NCBI GenBank assembly: GCA_043769005.1
Contig: JAYVJV010000105.1
Span: 1 to 19,541, forward strand
Reading direction: 5' to 3'
DNA: 19,541 nt
Source of the DNA: JAAFIP01 sp043769005
GTDB lineage: Bacteria > Pseudomonadota > Gammaproteobacteria > Burkholderiales > Burkholderiaceae_C
Part shown: one piece after another, positions 6,849 to 13,478 of the stretch
How the letters are laid out: the number at the start of each line of letters is the position of its first letter
How positions within the stretch are numbered: the stretch's first letter is position 1
Made by a program: the position numbers and the translations under genes
The notes under the pieces: generated by a model
Databases searched by the model: none
Told to the model about the DNA's origin: nothing
The model's input: only the letters and a program-made list of their open reading frames with translations

Positions 6849-7154
6849 ATGTTGGATTTTTTGAAAATTGTTGGCTTTGACTGGAATGAGGGCAACAACC
6901 GAAAAAACGACAAACATGGTGTGTCAACCAACGAAGCGGAGCAGTGTTTTTTTAATGTGCCCCTGTTGCTCGCGGACGATCCGGCGCACAGCCTGCCCAG
7001 CGAAGTGCGACTCCATGCACTAGGCAAGACGGATGCTGGCAGGGTGTTATTTATTGTGTTTACCCTCAGAGAGGCAGAAACTTTAATTCGCGTCATTTCC
7101 GCACGTAGCGCAAACCGCAAGGAGAAAGCAAGCTATGAAAAACACGAAGCTTAA
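6849..7154 (+). CDS. brnT: BrnT family toxin
   Basis: A 101-residue toxin of the BrnT family, a small ribonuclease with a RelE-like fold that blocks translation. Family signatures are the N-terminal GFDWNEGNNRKNDKHGVS, then HALGKTDAGRVLFIVFTLR and the C-terminal RVISARSANRKEKASYE, which carries the conserved Arg, Glu and Tyr residues. It overlaps the antitoxin gene by 20 bp, in the toxin-first order typical of brnTA. The ATG follows the operator directly, so with the predicted promoter the transcript would have almost no leader; no Shine-Dalgarno is visible. The pair separates yceD from rpmF and is AT-richer than both, suggesting insertion into a conserved cluster. Confidence 0.9.
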   Translation: MLDFLKIVGFDWNEGNNRKNDKHGVSTNEAEQCFFNVPLLLADDPAHSLPSEVRLHALGKTDAGRVLFIVFTLREAETLIRVISARSANRKEKASYEKHEA

Positions 7155-7401
7155 ACCGATCCCAAAATTTGACAACGAAAAGCAGGAGCACGCGTATTGG
7201 CAGGCAACTGACTCCACCGAGCACATCGATTGGACGCAGGCTAAACCCGCTGTTTTTGTGAACTTGAAACCCAGCACCACCACTATTTCCATTCGCCTGC
7301 CGCAGTCCTTGTTGGACTCGATCAAGGTGGCCGCCAATTCGCAGGATGTGCCGTACCAGTCCTTGATCAAAGTATGGCTGCAAGAACGCGTTAGCGCGTA
7401 G
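7135..7401 (+). CDS. brnA: BrnA family antitoxin
   Basis: An 88-residue antitoxin. The N-terminal part (FDNEKQEHAYWQATDSTEHI) is the toxin-binding region typical of BrnA, and residues 48-86 form a ribbon-helix-helix DNA-binding domain, with TTTISIRLPQSLLDSIKVAA and VPYQSLIKVWL. It has a good ribosome binding site (AAGGAG ending about 11 bp before the ATG) inside the end of brnT. The protein is expected to dimerise on the palindrome upstream of brnT and repress the operon. The stop falls just before the putative rpmF promoter. Confidence 0.9.
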   Translation: MKNTKLKPIPKFDNEKQEHAYWQATDSTEHIDWTQAKPAVFVNLKPSTTTISIRLPQSLLDSIKVAANSQDVPYQSLIKVWLQERVSA

Positions 7402-7415
7402 TTGTCAAACCGGGT

Positions 7416-7421
7416 TATAAT
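7416..7421 (+). promoter_or_regulatory. Putative -10 element for rpmF
   Basis: A perfect TATAAT lies between brnA and rpmF, but no good -35 box sits 16-18 bp upstream; TTGTCA at 7402-7407 is too close. If used, it would give a leader of about 95 bases for rpmF. Independent transcription of rpmF would make sense here because brnTA separates it from yceD. Confidence 0.4.
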
Positions 7422-7521
7422 GGAAGGCTTCGCGCTTGGTCAGTCCTGACTTACCAGCGCACCTCTTTACCAACTTTTCACCACGCGCGGGCAGTGCTTG
7501 CAAGTGTTTTAGGAGCCCACC

Positions 7522-7707
7522 ATGGCAGTTCAGCAGAACAAAAAATCCCCTTCCAAGCGCGGTATGCACCGTGCGCACTATGCGCTGGACACCCCAGGCA
7601 TTGCCACCGAGCCGACCACGGGTGAGACGCACCTGCGCCACCACATCAGCCCCAACGGTTTTTACCGTGGCCGCCAGGTCATCAAGTCCAAAACCGCCGC
7701 CGAGTAA
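7522..7707 (+). CDS. rpmF: 50S ribosomal protein L32
   Basis: A 61-residue basic protein with the L32 signature: MAVQQNKKSPSKRGMHRAHY at the N-terminus and HHISPNGFYRGRQVI near the C-terminus. L32 sits near the exit of the peptide tunnel in the large subunit. The paired cysteines of zinc-binding L32 forms are absent, as is usual in proteobacteria. AGGAG ends six bases before the ATG. The position upstream of plsX and the fab genes is conserved in many proteobacteria. A strong hairpin with a T-rich tail follows 30 bp after the stop, so most transcripts may end before plsX. Confidence 0.96.
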   Translation: MAVQQNKKSPSKRGMHRAHYALDTPGIATEPTTGETHLRHHISPNGFYRGRQVIKSKTAAE

Positions 7708-7736
7708 CGCAGACTAAGCCCCTGCCACCACCGGCC

Positions 7737-7776
7737 AGGCCCGCTGCTACGCTTCGTAGCCTCGGGCCTTTGTTTT
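7737..7776 (+). terminator. Two-tier hairpin terminator or attenuator after rpmF
   Basis: The stem AGGCCCG/CGGGCCT (7 bp), a symmetric CT/CT internal loop, a second stem GCTACG/CGTAGC (6 bp) and a CTT loop are followed by TTTGTTTT. This looks like a Rho-independent terminator placed between rpmF and plsX. Partial read-through would set plsX-fab expression below L32 expression. Confidence 0.8.
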
Positions 7777-7803
7777 GTCCGGCGCAGACGTAACTTTTCA
7801 CTT

Positions 7804-8871
7804 ATGAGCACTCCCGCAAGTAGCCCGCCAGACGCGGTCACGATTGCCGTGGACTGTATGGGCGGTGACCATGGCAGCGCCGTCACCTTGCCCGCCTGCC
7901 GTACGTTTTTAGACGCACACCCGCAGGCGCGCGTCGTGCTGGTGGGTTTGCCCGAGGCGCTGCAAGGCTTTGCCCATCCGCGCGCCAGCATCGTCACTGC
8001 CACCGAAGTGGTGGCCATGGACGACCCGCTGGAGGTGGCGCTGCGCAAAAAGAAAGACTCGTCCATGCGCGTGGCGATTGAGCAGGTCAAGTCGGGCGCG
8101 GCGCAGGCAGCGGTGTCGGCGGGTAACACCGGCGCGCTGATGGCCATTGCCCGCTATGTGCTTAAAACGCTGGAGGGCATCGACCGCCCTGCCATCGCCG
8201 CCCAGTTGCCCAACGCCAAAGGCGGTGCCACAACCGTGCTGGATATGGGGGCCAATGTGGACTGCACGGCCGAGCACCTGTTTCAGTTTGCCATCATGGG
8301 CTCGGCCCTGGTGTCAGCGCTCACTAACGATGAAAACCCGTCGGTGGGCTTGCTCAATATTGGTGAAGAAGCCATTAAAGGCAATGAAATCATCAAAAAA
8401 ACTGGTGAATTGCTGCGATCTGCTGCTAAAAACGGTGATTTGAATTTTTATGGCAATGTAGAAGGTAATGATATTTTCACCGGGATCGCTGATATTGTGG
8501 TCTGCGATGGTTTTGTCGGCAATGTGTCGCTCAAAACCAGCGAAGGCGTGGCCAAAATGATTGTTGGTTTCTTGAAAGCTGAGTTTTCTCGCAATATCTT
8601 CACCAAAGTTGCTGCAATGGTGGCTTATCCGGTGCTAAATGCGCTTAAGTCGCGCGTAGACCATCGCCGCTACAACGGTGCGGCCCTGCTCGGCCTGCGC
8701 GGTTTGGTGTTCAAGAGCCATGGCTCGGCGGATGCCTATGCTTTTTCGCAGGCCTTGGGCAAAGCATACGACGCTGCCAACCACAACCTGCTGGGCAAGG
8801 TGCAGGCCCGTTTGGCACATGCTGCGCCGGTGCTGGCCGCCATGGCTGAAGATGCCCAAGCGGTTGCTTGA
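7804..8871 (+). CDS. plsX: Phosphate acyltransferase PlsX
   Basis: A 355-residue peripheral membrane enzyme converting acyl-ACP to acyl-phosphate, the donor for the first step of phospholipid synthesis. The N-terminal IAVDCMGGDHG is diagnostic, followed by VSAGNTGALMAIARY, MGANVDCTAEHL, LLNIGEEAIKGNE and VCDGFVGNVSLKTSEG. Length is normal for the family. The ATG at 7804 lacks a clear Shine-Dalgarno. The middle of the gene, about 8326-8640, is markedly AT-richer than its ends: 32 of 90 bases at 8371-8460 are G or C, while 39 of 60 are at 7861-7920. This suggests recombination or unusual codon choice. fabH follows after 96 bp. Confidence 0.96.
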   Translation: MSTPASSPPDAVTIAVDCMGGDHGSAVTLPACRTFLDAHPQARVVLVGLPEALQGFAHPRASIVTATEVVAMDDPLEVALRKKKDSSMRVAIEQVKSGAAQAAVSAGNTGALMAIARYVLKTLEGIDRPAIAAQLPNAKGGATTVLDMGANVDCTAEHLFQFAIMGSALVSALTNDENPSVGLLNIGEEAIKGNEIIKKTGELLRSAAKNGDLNFYGNVEGNDIFTGIADIVVCDGFVGNVSLKTSEGVAKMIVGFLKAEFSRNIFTKVAAMVAYPVLNALKSRVDHRRYNGAALLGLRGLVFKSHGSADAYAFSQALGKAYDAANHNLLGKVQARLAHAAPVLAAMAEDAQAVA

Positions 8872-8901
8872 AACGGGCCTGAAGTCGCTGGGGATAGTTG
8901 C

Positions 8902-8970
8902 CATGGCCCAATTTGCGCCCAACTTGCTCCACAGAAGTCACCAGTCGTTACGCGGTAACATTGGGCCATG
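8902..8970 (+). promoter_or_regulatory. Inverted repeat that would pair with the fabH start codon
   Basis: CATGGCCCAAT (8902-8912) and ATTGGGCCATG (8960-8970) are perfect 11-bp reverse complements; the last three bases of the right arm are the fabH ATG. Between them, directly against the right arm, is a second palindrome, GTTAC GCG GTAAC (8947-8959). In mRNA the two stems could stack and hide the start codon; in DNA the site could instead be an operator. Function is inferred. Confidence 0.6.
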
Positions 8971-9948
8971 ACCGTTAAATATTCCCGCATCACAGGCACC
9001 GGTAGCTACCTGCCCCCGCGCCGCCTCACCAATGCCGATTTGGCCGCCGAACTGGCCACCCAAGGCGTGGAAACCTCAGACGAATGGATCGTAGAGCGCA
9101 CCGGCATCCGCGCCCGCCACTTTGCCGCGCCCGATGTGACCAGCAGCGACCTGGCCTTGCCCGCCTGCCAGTCCGCCCTGCAAGCCGCAGGCCGCAGCGC
9201 CGCCGAGGTGGACCTCATCATCGTCGCCACCTCCACGCCCGACATGGTCTTCCCCTCCAGCGCCGCCATCTTGCAGCACAAGCTGGGCATCGCAGGCTGC
9301 CCGGCCTTTGATGTGCAGGCCGTGTGCAGCGGCTTCGTCTATGCGCTCACCATTGCCGACAGCATGATCAAAACCGGCGCGGCAAAGTGCGCGCTGGTGG
9401 TGGGCAGCGAGGTGTTCAGCCGCATCCTGGACTTTAAAGACCGCACCACCTGCGTGCTGTTTGGCGACGGCGCAGGCGCAGTCGTTTTGGAAGCGTCTGA
9501 TACCCCCGGCATCCTGGCCAGCGCGCTGCATGCCGATGGCAAACATGTCGGTGTGCTGTGTGTGCCCGGCACCGTCAGCCGCGGCCAGGTGCTGGGCGAC
9601 CCCACGCTCAAAATGGACGGCCAAGCGGTCTTCAAACTGGCCGTCAGCGTGCTGGCCGATGTGGCCCGCTCGGTGCTGGCCAAAGCCGGTAAAACCGAGG
9701 CCGACATTGACTGGTTGATTCCCCACCAGGCCAACATCCGCATCATGCTGGGCACCGCCAAAAAGCTCAAACTCGCCGAAGACAAAGTCATCGTCACTGT
9801 CGATCAGCATGGCAACACGTCAGCCGCCTCCATCCCGCTGGCGCTGGACGCTGCGGTGCGCGGCGGCAAGATCCAAAAAGGCCAAACCGTCATGCTGGAA
9901 GGCGTGGGGGGTGGGTTTACCTGGGGCGCGGTGCTACTAAATATGTAG
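8968..9948 (+). CDS. fabH: 3-oxoacyl-[ACP] synthase III
   Basis: A 326-residue cytoplasmic condensing enzyme (KAS III) that starts fatty acid synthesis from acetyl-CoA and malonyl-ACP. The catalytic triad is complete: Cys120 in DVQAVCSGFVYAL, His253 in IPHQANIRI and Asn283 in HGNTSAASIP. The N-terminal GTGSYLPPRRLTN and C-terminal GVGGGFTWGAVLL are typical. The ATG at 8968 lies in the right arm of an 11-bp inverted repeat and has no good Shine-Dalgarno. The TAG stop is the first triplet of an opposite-strand short interspersed repeat, so insertion of that repeat may have reset the C-terminus. In most relatives fabD follows directly; here a toxin-antitoxin pair intervenes. Confidence 0.97.
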   Translation: MTVKYSRITGTGSYLPPRRLTNADLAAELATQGVETSDEWIVERTGIRARHFAAPDVTSSDLALPACQSALQAAGRSAAEVDLIIVATSTPDMVFPSSAAILQHKLGIAGCPAFDVQAVCSGFVYALTIADSMIKTGAAKCALVVGSEVFSRILDFKDRTTCVLFGDGAGAVVLEASDTPGILASALHADGKHVGVLCVPGTVSRGQVLGDPTLKMDGQAVFKLAVSVLADVARSVLAKAGKTEADIDWLIPHQANIRIMLGTAKKLKLAEDKVIVTVDQHGNTSAASIPLALDAAVRGGKIQKGQTVMLEGVGGGFTWGAVLLNM

Positions 9949-9981
9949 CTGCTTACGCTGTGTTTTATTGGGCTAGAGGCC
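9946..9981 (-). repeat. Short interspersed repeat, copy 4 (opposite strand)
   Basis: On the minus strand this reads GGCCTCTAGCCCAATAAAAC then ACAGCGTAAGCAGCTA, matching the copies at 2365 and 4448. Its end supplies the TAG stop codon of fabH. Confidence 0.75.
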
Positions 9982-10030
9982 TATTTATCCGTTGCTTTGA
10001 GAGCTTTTTTGAGATCTATGGTGAGAGCTG

Positions 10031-10057
10031 TTGATAAATATGTCTATTTAATATAAT
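10031..10057 (+). promoter_or_regulatory. Putative promoter/operator of the phd-vapC pair
   Basis: TTGATA (10031-10036) and a perfect TATAAT (10052-10057) are separated by 15 bp. The -10 box lies in an 11-bp palindrome AATATAATATT (10050-10060), flanked by TGTC and GACA. An autoregulatory site for the antitoxin is likely but inferred. Confidence 0.5.
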
Positions 10058-10090
10058 ATTGGACACATTTCAAGAATGATGGAGCCAATC

Positions 10091-10447
10091 ATGTGGAGTC
10101 TTGCCGCCGCGAAACAGCAGTTCTCAGAGGTTGTGCGCCTTGCCGAGCATGCGCCCCAGCCGATCATGCGTCACCATAAAGAGGTGGCGGTGCTCATCAG
10201 CGCGCAGGATTTTGAGGAATTCAAGGCTTGGCGATCCAGCCAAGCTGAAGAGACCAAGACGGCTGGACAAAAATTTTTGGACGGAATGGTGGAGGTGCGC
10301 CATATGTTGATGCACGCTGACCCGCACTACCAAGGCATTGAATTGCCCCACCGCGCCGACAGGCCCAACGCCATGGTGGACATGCTGGAGAGCCAATACC
10401 CCCACGGCGAAAACGCAGATGGCTCGCCGAGTCTGCCCAAGGTGTAG
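10091..10447 (+). CDS. Phd/YefM family antitoxin
   Basis: A 118-residue antitoxin whose N-terminus MWSLAAAKQQFSEVVRLAEH is the Phd/YefM DNA-binding segment, followed by PIMRHHKEVAVLISAQDFEEF, the conserved end of the fold. The remaining residues, with an acidic and proline-containing tail, should wrap the toxin; this tail is longer than in typical 80-90-residue relatives. I chose the ATG at 10091 because GGAG lies six bases before it and the family motif begins there; an ATG at 10076 is in frame. It precedes a VapC-type toxin by 30 bp. The pair sits between fabH and fabD, and read-through from or into the fab genes is possible. Confidence 0.87.
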   Translation: MWSLAAAKQQFSEVVRLAEHAPQPIMRHHKEVAVLISAQDFEEFKAWRSSQAEETKTAGQKFLDGMVEVRHMLMHADPHYQGIELPHRADRPNAMVDMLESQYPHGENADGSPSLPKV

Positions 10448-10477
10448 CGCAGGTTGGGCGCGACAGGCTTTATTGAT

Positions 10478-10873
10478 ATGGTTCTGCTGGACACCAATAT
10501 TCTCAGCGAGGTGCTGCGGCCGCAACCCGATGCCGGAGTCAGCGCGTGGTTTCCCACCCAAACGGTACTGGGTATTTCCGTCATCTCCTTGGACGAAGTG
10601 CTCTATGGTTTGCAGCGCAAGCGCATGGCGGTCGCATTGGCGCGGTTCGAGCGTTTGCTGGAGCTTGCAGAGATCGTTGCCGTAGACGAGCAGGTGGCTC
10701 GCTACGCGGCCTCGCTGCGGTCTGATTTTTCGTTGCAGGGTGTGACCCGCAGTCAGAGCGATATGCTGATTGCGGCGACAGCGCTGGCGCGCGAGTGTGC
10801 TATCGCGACGCGCAATACCAAAGATTTCGCAGGCTGTGGCGTGCAACTGGTGAATCCATTTTCTGCGCCCTGA
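10478..10873 (+). CDS. vapC: VapC family PIN-domain toxin
   Basis: A 131-residue ribonuclease toxin. The acidic PIN residues are in place: Asp5 in MVLLDTNILSEVLR, Glu40 in SVISLDEVLYGL and Asp95 in SQSDMLIAATAL, followed by ATRNTKDFAG. I chose the ATG at 10478, where the family motif starts, over an in-frame TTG at 10454; no clear ribosome binding site is visible, so translation may be coupled to the antitoxin. VapC-type toxins with Phd-type antitoxins are sometimes called FitB-like. The toxin ends only 41 bp before fabD, so it shares the transcript region with essential lipid genes. Confidence 0.9.
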   Translation: MVLLDTNILSEVLRPQPDAGVSAWFPTQTVLGISVISLDEVLYGLQRKRMAVALARFERLLELAEIVAVDEQVARYAASLRSDFSLQGVTRSQSDMLIAATALARECAIATRNTKDFAGCGVQLVNPFSAP

Positions 10874-10914
10874 ATTTGCCTTATCCTTCCATTACTTTTT
10901 TTCTGATTCTGACA

Positions 10915-11865
10915 ATGAAACCATTCGCATTTATCTTCCCCGGCCAAGGCTCGCAGTCGGTGGGCATGTTGGACGCTTGGGGCGAGCACCCAGCAGTTGC
11001 TGCGGTAGTCAAAGAAGCCAGCGACGCGCTGGGGGAAGACATCGTCAAGCTGATCAAAGAAGGGCCGAAAGAGGCGCTGGGTTTGACCATCAACACCCAA
11101 CCGGTGATGCTGGTGGCGGGTGTCGCGGCGTACCGCGCCTGGTTGGCCGAGGGCGGTGCCAAGCCAGCGGTGGTGGCGGGGCATTCGCTGGGTGAATATT
11201 CGGCGCTGGTTGCCTCCGGAGTTCTCAGCCTGCATGATGCAGTGCAAACCGTGCGCTTGCGCGCAGCTGCCATGCAAGAGGCCGTGCCTGCGGGTACGGG
11301 CGCGATGGCTGCGGTGCTGGGCATGGCTGCGGCGGATGTGATCGCCATCTGCGCCGAGGCCACTGCGCCCGGCGGTGTCGCGGCGGGTGAAATAGCCGAA
11401 GCGGTGAACTTCAACGACCCGATGCAAACCGTGATCGCGGGCACCAACCTGGGCGTAGAAAAAGCCAGCGAACTGCTCAAAGCCAAGGGTGCCAAGCGCT
11501 GCCTGCCGCTGCCCGTAAGCGCGCCCTTTCACAGCAGCCTGATGAAGCCAGCCGCCGAGAAGCTGCGAGCCAAGTTGGCAACCCTCACTTTGCATGCGCC
11601 GCACATCCCGGTGCTCAATAACATCGACGTAGCCGTGCAAACTGACGCGGACAAAATCCGCGATGCCCTGGTCCGCCAGGCCTTTGGCGCAGTACGCTGG
11701 GTCGAATGTGTGGCGGCTATCAAGGCGCGGGGTATTGGCACACTGATCGAATGTGGGCCGGGCAAGGTGCTCTCAGGCATGACCAAGCGCATTGACGCTG
11801 AGCTAGTGAGCGCGGCAGTGTTTGATCCGGCCTCTTTGGCTGAGGCTACGGGGCTGCTTGGCTGA
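10915..11865 (+). CDS. fabD: Malonyl-CoA:ACP transacylase
   Basis: A 316-residue enzyme that transfers malonate from CoA to the acyl carrier protein. The N-terminal FIFPGQGSQSVGM, the nucleophile elbow GHSLGEYSALVASG with Ser91, and the catalytic His206 in PVSAPFHSSLM are all present, and length is normal. I chose the ATG at 10915 because the family always starts just before FPGQGSQ; the longer frame from 10795 lies over the vapC gene. No strong Shine-Dalgarno is visible. The gene follows the vapC toxin by 41 bp and is followed by a 312-bp gap holding the third long inverted repeat. Confidence 0.96.
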   Translation: MKPFAFIFPGQGSQSVGMLDAWGEHPAVAAVVKEASDALGEDIVKLIKEGPKEALGLTINTQPVMLVAGVAAYRAWLAEGGAKPAVVAGHSLGEYSALVASGVLSLHDAVQTVRLRAAAMQEAVPAGTGAMAAVLGMAAADVIAICAEATAPGGVAAGEIAEAVNFNDPMQTVIAGTNLGVEKASELLKAKGAKRCLPLPVSAPFHSSLMKPAAEKLRAKLATLTLHAPHIPVLNNIDVAVQTDADKIRDALVRQAFGAVRWVECVAAIKARGIGTLIECGPGKVLSGMTKRIDAELVSAAVFDPASLAEATGLLG

Positions 11866-11884
11866 GTTTTTTAAAAGCGGGGGA

Positions 11885-12123
11885 TTTTTGAACGCAGAGG
11901 GCGCGAAGGTTACGCAAAGAGCGCAGAAGGAAGAAAAAGAAAACAAAAAAGGAGAGAAAAGAGAAAAGCGAAAAGAGAAAAAATAAAGAAAAACAAAATT
12001 TGAAAAATGAAGATAGTTTCAAAATAGCAAGCTTTTTTTAATATTACTTTAATTTTTTGGTTTTCTTTTGTATTCTCTTTTTTGCGCCCTTAGCGAAACC
12101 TTCGCGCCCTCTGCGTTCAAAAA
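11885..12123. repeat. Long inverted repeat element, copy C
   Basis: The longest of the three copies, 239 bp, with a perfect 27-bp outer match: the left arm begins TTTTTGAACGCAGAGGGCGC followed by GAAGGTT, and the right arm ends with its reverse complement. Beyond that the match continues imperfectly (CGCAAAGAGCGCA against CGCTAAGGGCGCA). The core is A-rich on the left and T-rich on the right. It lies between fabD and fabG, and no gene is present in this gap. Confidence 0.9.
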
Positions 12124-12177
12124 ATGACCCCGAATTTCCCCTGTCCTGAAAACATACTACGATCAAAGAGAACCTCA

Positions 12178-12909
12178 ATGAGCGACACACCATACGAAAA
12201 CCAAATCGCCCTCGTCACCGGTGCCACACGCGGCATTGGCGCGGCTATTGCGCATGAACTGCAGGCCAAGGGCTGCAAGGTGATTGGCACCGCCACGACG
12301 GCCGAGGGTGCTGAAAAAATCACTGCCACCGGTATTCAGGGCGCAGTACTCAATGTCACCGATGGCGCTGCCGTGGACACGTTGATCGATAGCATCGTCA
12401 AAGAGCATGGTGCCTTGCACATCCTGGTCAACAACGCGGGCATTACCCGCGACACATTGGCCATGCGCATGAAGGACGATGAATGGGACGCGGTGGTGGA
12501 CACCAACCTCAAGGCGGTGTTTCGCATGAGCCGCGCCGTCATGCGTACCATGATGAAGCAGCGCTACGGGCGCATCGTCAACATCACCAGTGTGGTGGGT
12601 GCTATGGGCAACGCGGGCCAGGCCAACTATGCGGCGGCCAAGGCGGGCGTTGCGGGCATGACGCGGGCGCTGGCGCGTGAGCTGGGCTCGCGCAACATCA
12701 CCGTCAACTGCATTGCGCCAGGGTTTATTGAAACCGATATGACAGCGGGCTTGCCCCCAGAGCAGCAAAAAGCGCTGTTATCGGCGATTCCACTGGGTCA
12801 TCTGGGCAAACCAGTCGACATCGCCCATGCTGTGGCGTTTGTGGCCAGCCCTCAGGCTGGGTACATTACGGGGCAAGAGCTGCATGTCAACGGTGGCATG
12901 TTGATGTAG
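12178..12909 (+). CDS. fabG: 3-oxoacyl-[ACP] reductase
   Basis: A 243-residue NADPH-dependent short-chain dehydrogenase that performs the first reduction of the elongation cycle. The nucleotide-binding GATRGIG is at residues 15-21, NNAG at 85-88, and the catalytic Ser138, Tyr151 and Lys155 are in ITSVVGAMG and YAAAKAG. The C-terminal GYITGQELHVNGGMLM is typical FabG. The ATG at 12178 is preferred because AGAGAA precedes it and the fold starts here; the frame is open back to 12124, next to the inverted repeat end, but that part is non-conserved. Because copy C of the inverted repeat separates it from fabD, it may need its own promoter. Confidence 0.97.
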   Translation: MSDTPYENQIALVTGATRGIGAAIAHELQAKGCKVIGTATTAEGAEKITATGIQGAVLNVTDGAAVDTLIDSIVKEHGALHILVNNAGITRDTLAMRMKDDEWDAVVDTNLKAVFRMSRAVMRTMMKQRYGRIVNITSVVGAMGNAGQANYAAAKAGVAGMTRALARELGSRNITVNCIAPGFIETDMTAGLPPEQQKALLSAIPLGHLGKPVDIAHAVAFVASPQAGYITGQELHVNGGMLM

Positions 12910-13075
12910 CAGGGCGTGCCGCCTGGCCGCAAGCTGGTGCGCAAAAAAAGCGCGCAAAAAAAGCTACGCTAAAAGCTGTTCAGACTGTAAAAACTCCCAT
13001 CTCAGCGCGAAAATGTAAAACCCATCGGTAAACAGGTAAAATTCTGCGATTATTAACAACCCTTTGAGGGACCCT

Positions 13076-13315
13076 ATGAGCGATATTGAAACCCGTGTCA
13101 AAAAAATCATTGCCGAACAACTCGGCGTAGAAGAGTCGCAAGTGACTCCCGAAAAGGCTTTCGTGGCCGACTTGGGTGCCGACTCACTGGACACGGTAGA
13201 GCTGGTGATGGCTCTGGAAGACGAGTTTGGGATCGAGATCCCTGACGAGGAAGCCGAAAAGATCACTACCGTGGCTACGGCCATTGCCTACGCCAATACG
13301 CACAAAAAGGCGTAG
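13076..13315 (+). CDS. acpP: Acyl carrier protein
   Basis: A 79-residue acidic protein that carries the growing acyl chain on a phosphopantetheine arm. The attachment site is Ser37 in the ADSLDTVELVMALEDEF helix, and the N-terminal MSDIETRVKKIIAEQLGV is canonical. GAGGGA lies eight bases before the ATG, a strong ribosome binding site. The 166-bp gap after fabG is AT-rich and probably holds a promoter (a TAAAAT at 13037-13042 is a weak candidate). A Rho-independent terminator follows 18 bp after the stop, consistent with the high, separate expression usual for acpP. Confidence 0.98.
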   Translation: MSDIETRVKKIIAEQLGVEESQVTPEKAFVADLGADSLDTVELVMALEDEFGIEIPDEEAEKITTVATAIAYANTHKKA

Positions 13316-13333
13316 GCCGCGCTAGCTGACACC

Positions 13334-13368
13334 AAGGGCCACGGGCAGCCATGCTTTGGCCCTTTTTT
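13334..13368 (+). terminator. Rho-independent terminator after acpP
   Basis: AAGGGCCA (13334-13341) pairs perfectly with TGGCCCTT (13357-13364), followed by a run of six T. The loop is 15 bases. It ends the acpP transcript, so fabF probably has its own promoter or depends on read-through. Confidence 0.88.
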
Positions 13369-13415
13369 CGTTGGAGCCGGGCACCAGTTTGCAATGCCCG
13401 ATTTTTAGATGTTTT

Positions 13416-13444
13416 TTGCGGTGTCCGGATGGACTGTTTATATA
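13416..13444 (+). promoter_or_regulatory. Weak candidate promoter for fabF
   Basis: TTGCGG (13416-13421) and TATATA (13439-13444) are separated by 17 bp, in the 110-bp gap between the acpP terminator and fabF. Both boxes match the sigma-70 consensus only partly. The case rests mainly on the strong terminator upstream. Confidence 0.3.
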
Positions 13445-13478
13445 GTCACCTGGCATGCCGCGTTCAGTGGATCTACAC

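Noticed and set aside
9076..9810. Long minus-strand open frame opposite fabH
   Set aside because: It is an antisense shadow of a GC-rich gene with low-complexity H/G/Q-rich translation, and fabH itself is certain.
10753..11640. Long minus-strand open frame opposite vapC and fabD
   Set aside because: It spans two unrelated plus-strand genes and its translation is histidine- and arginine-rich, typical of antisense frames.
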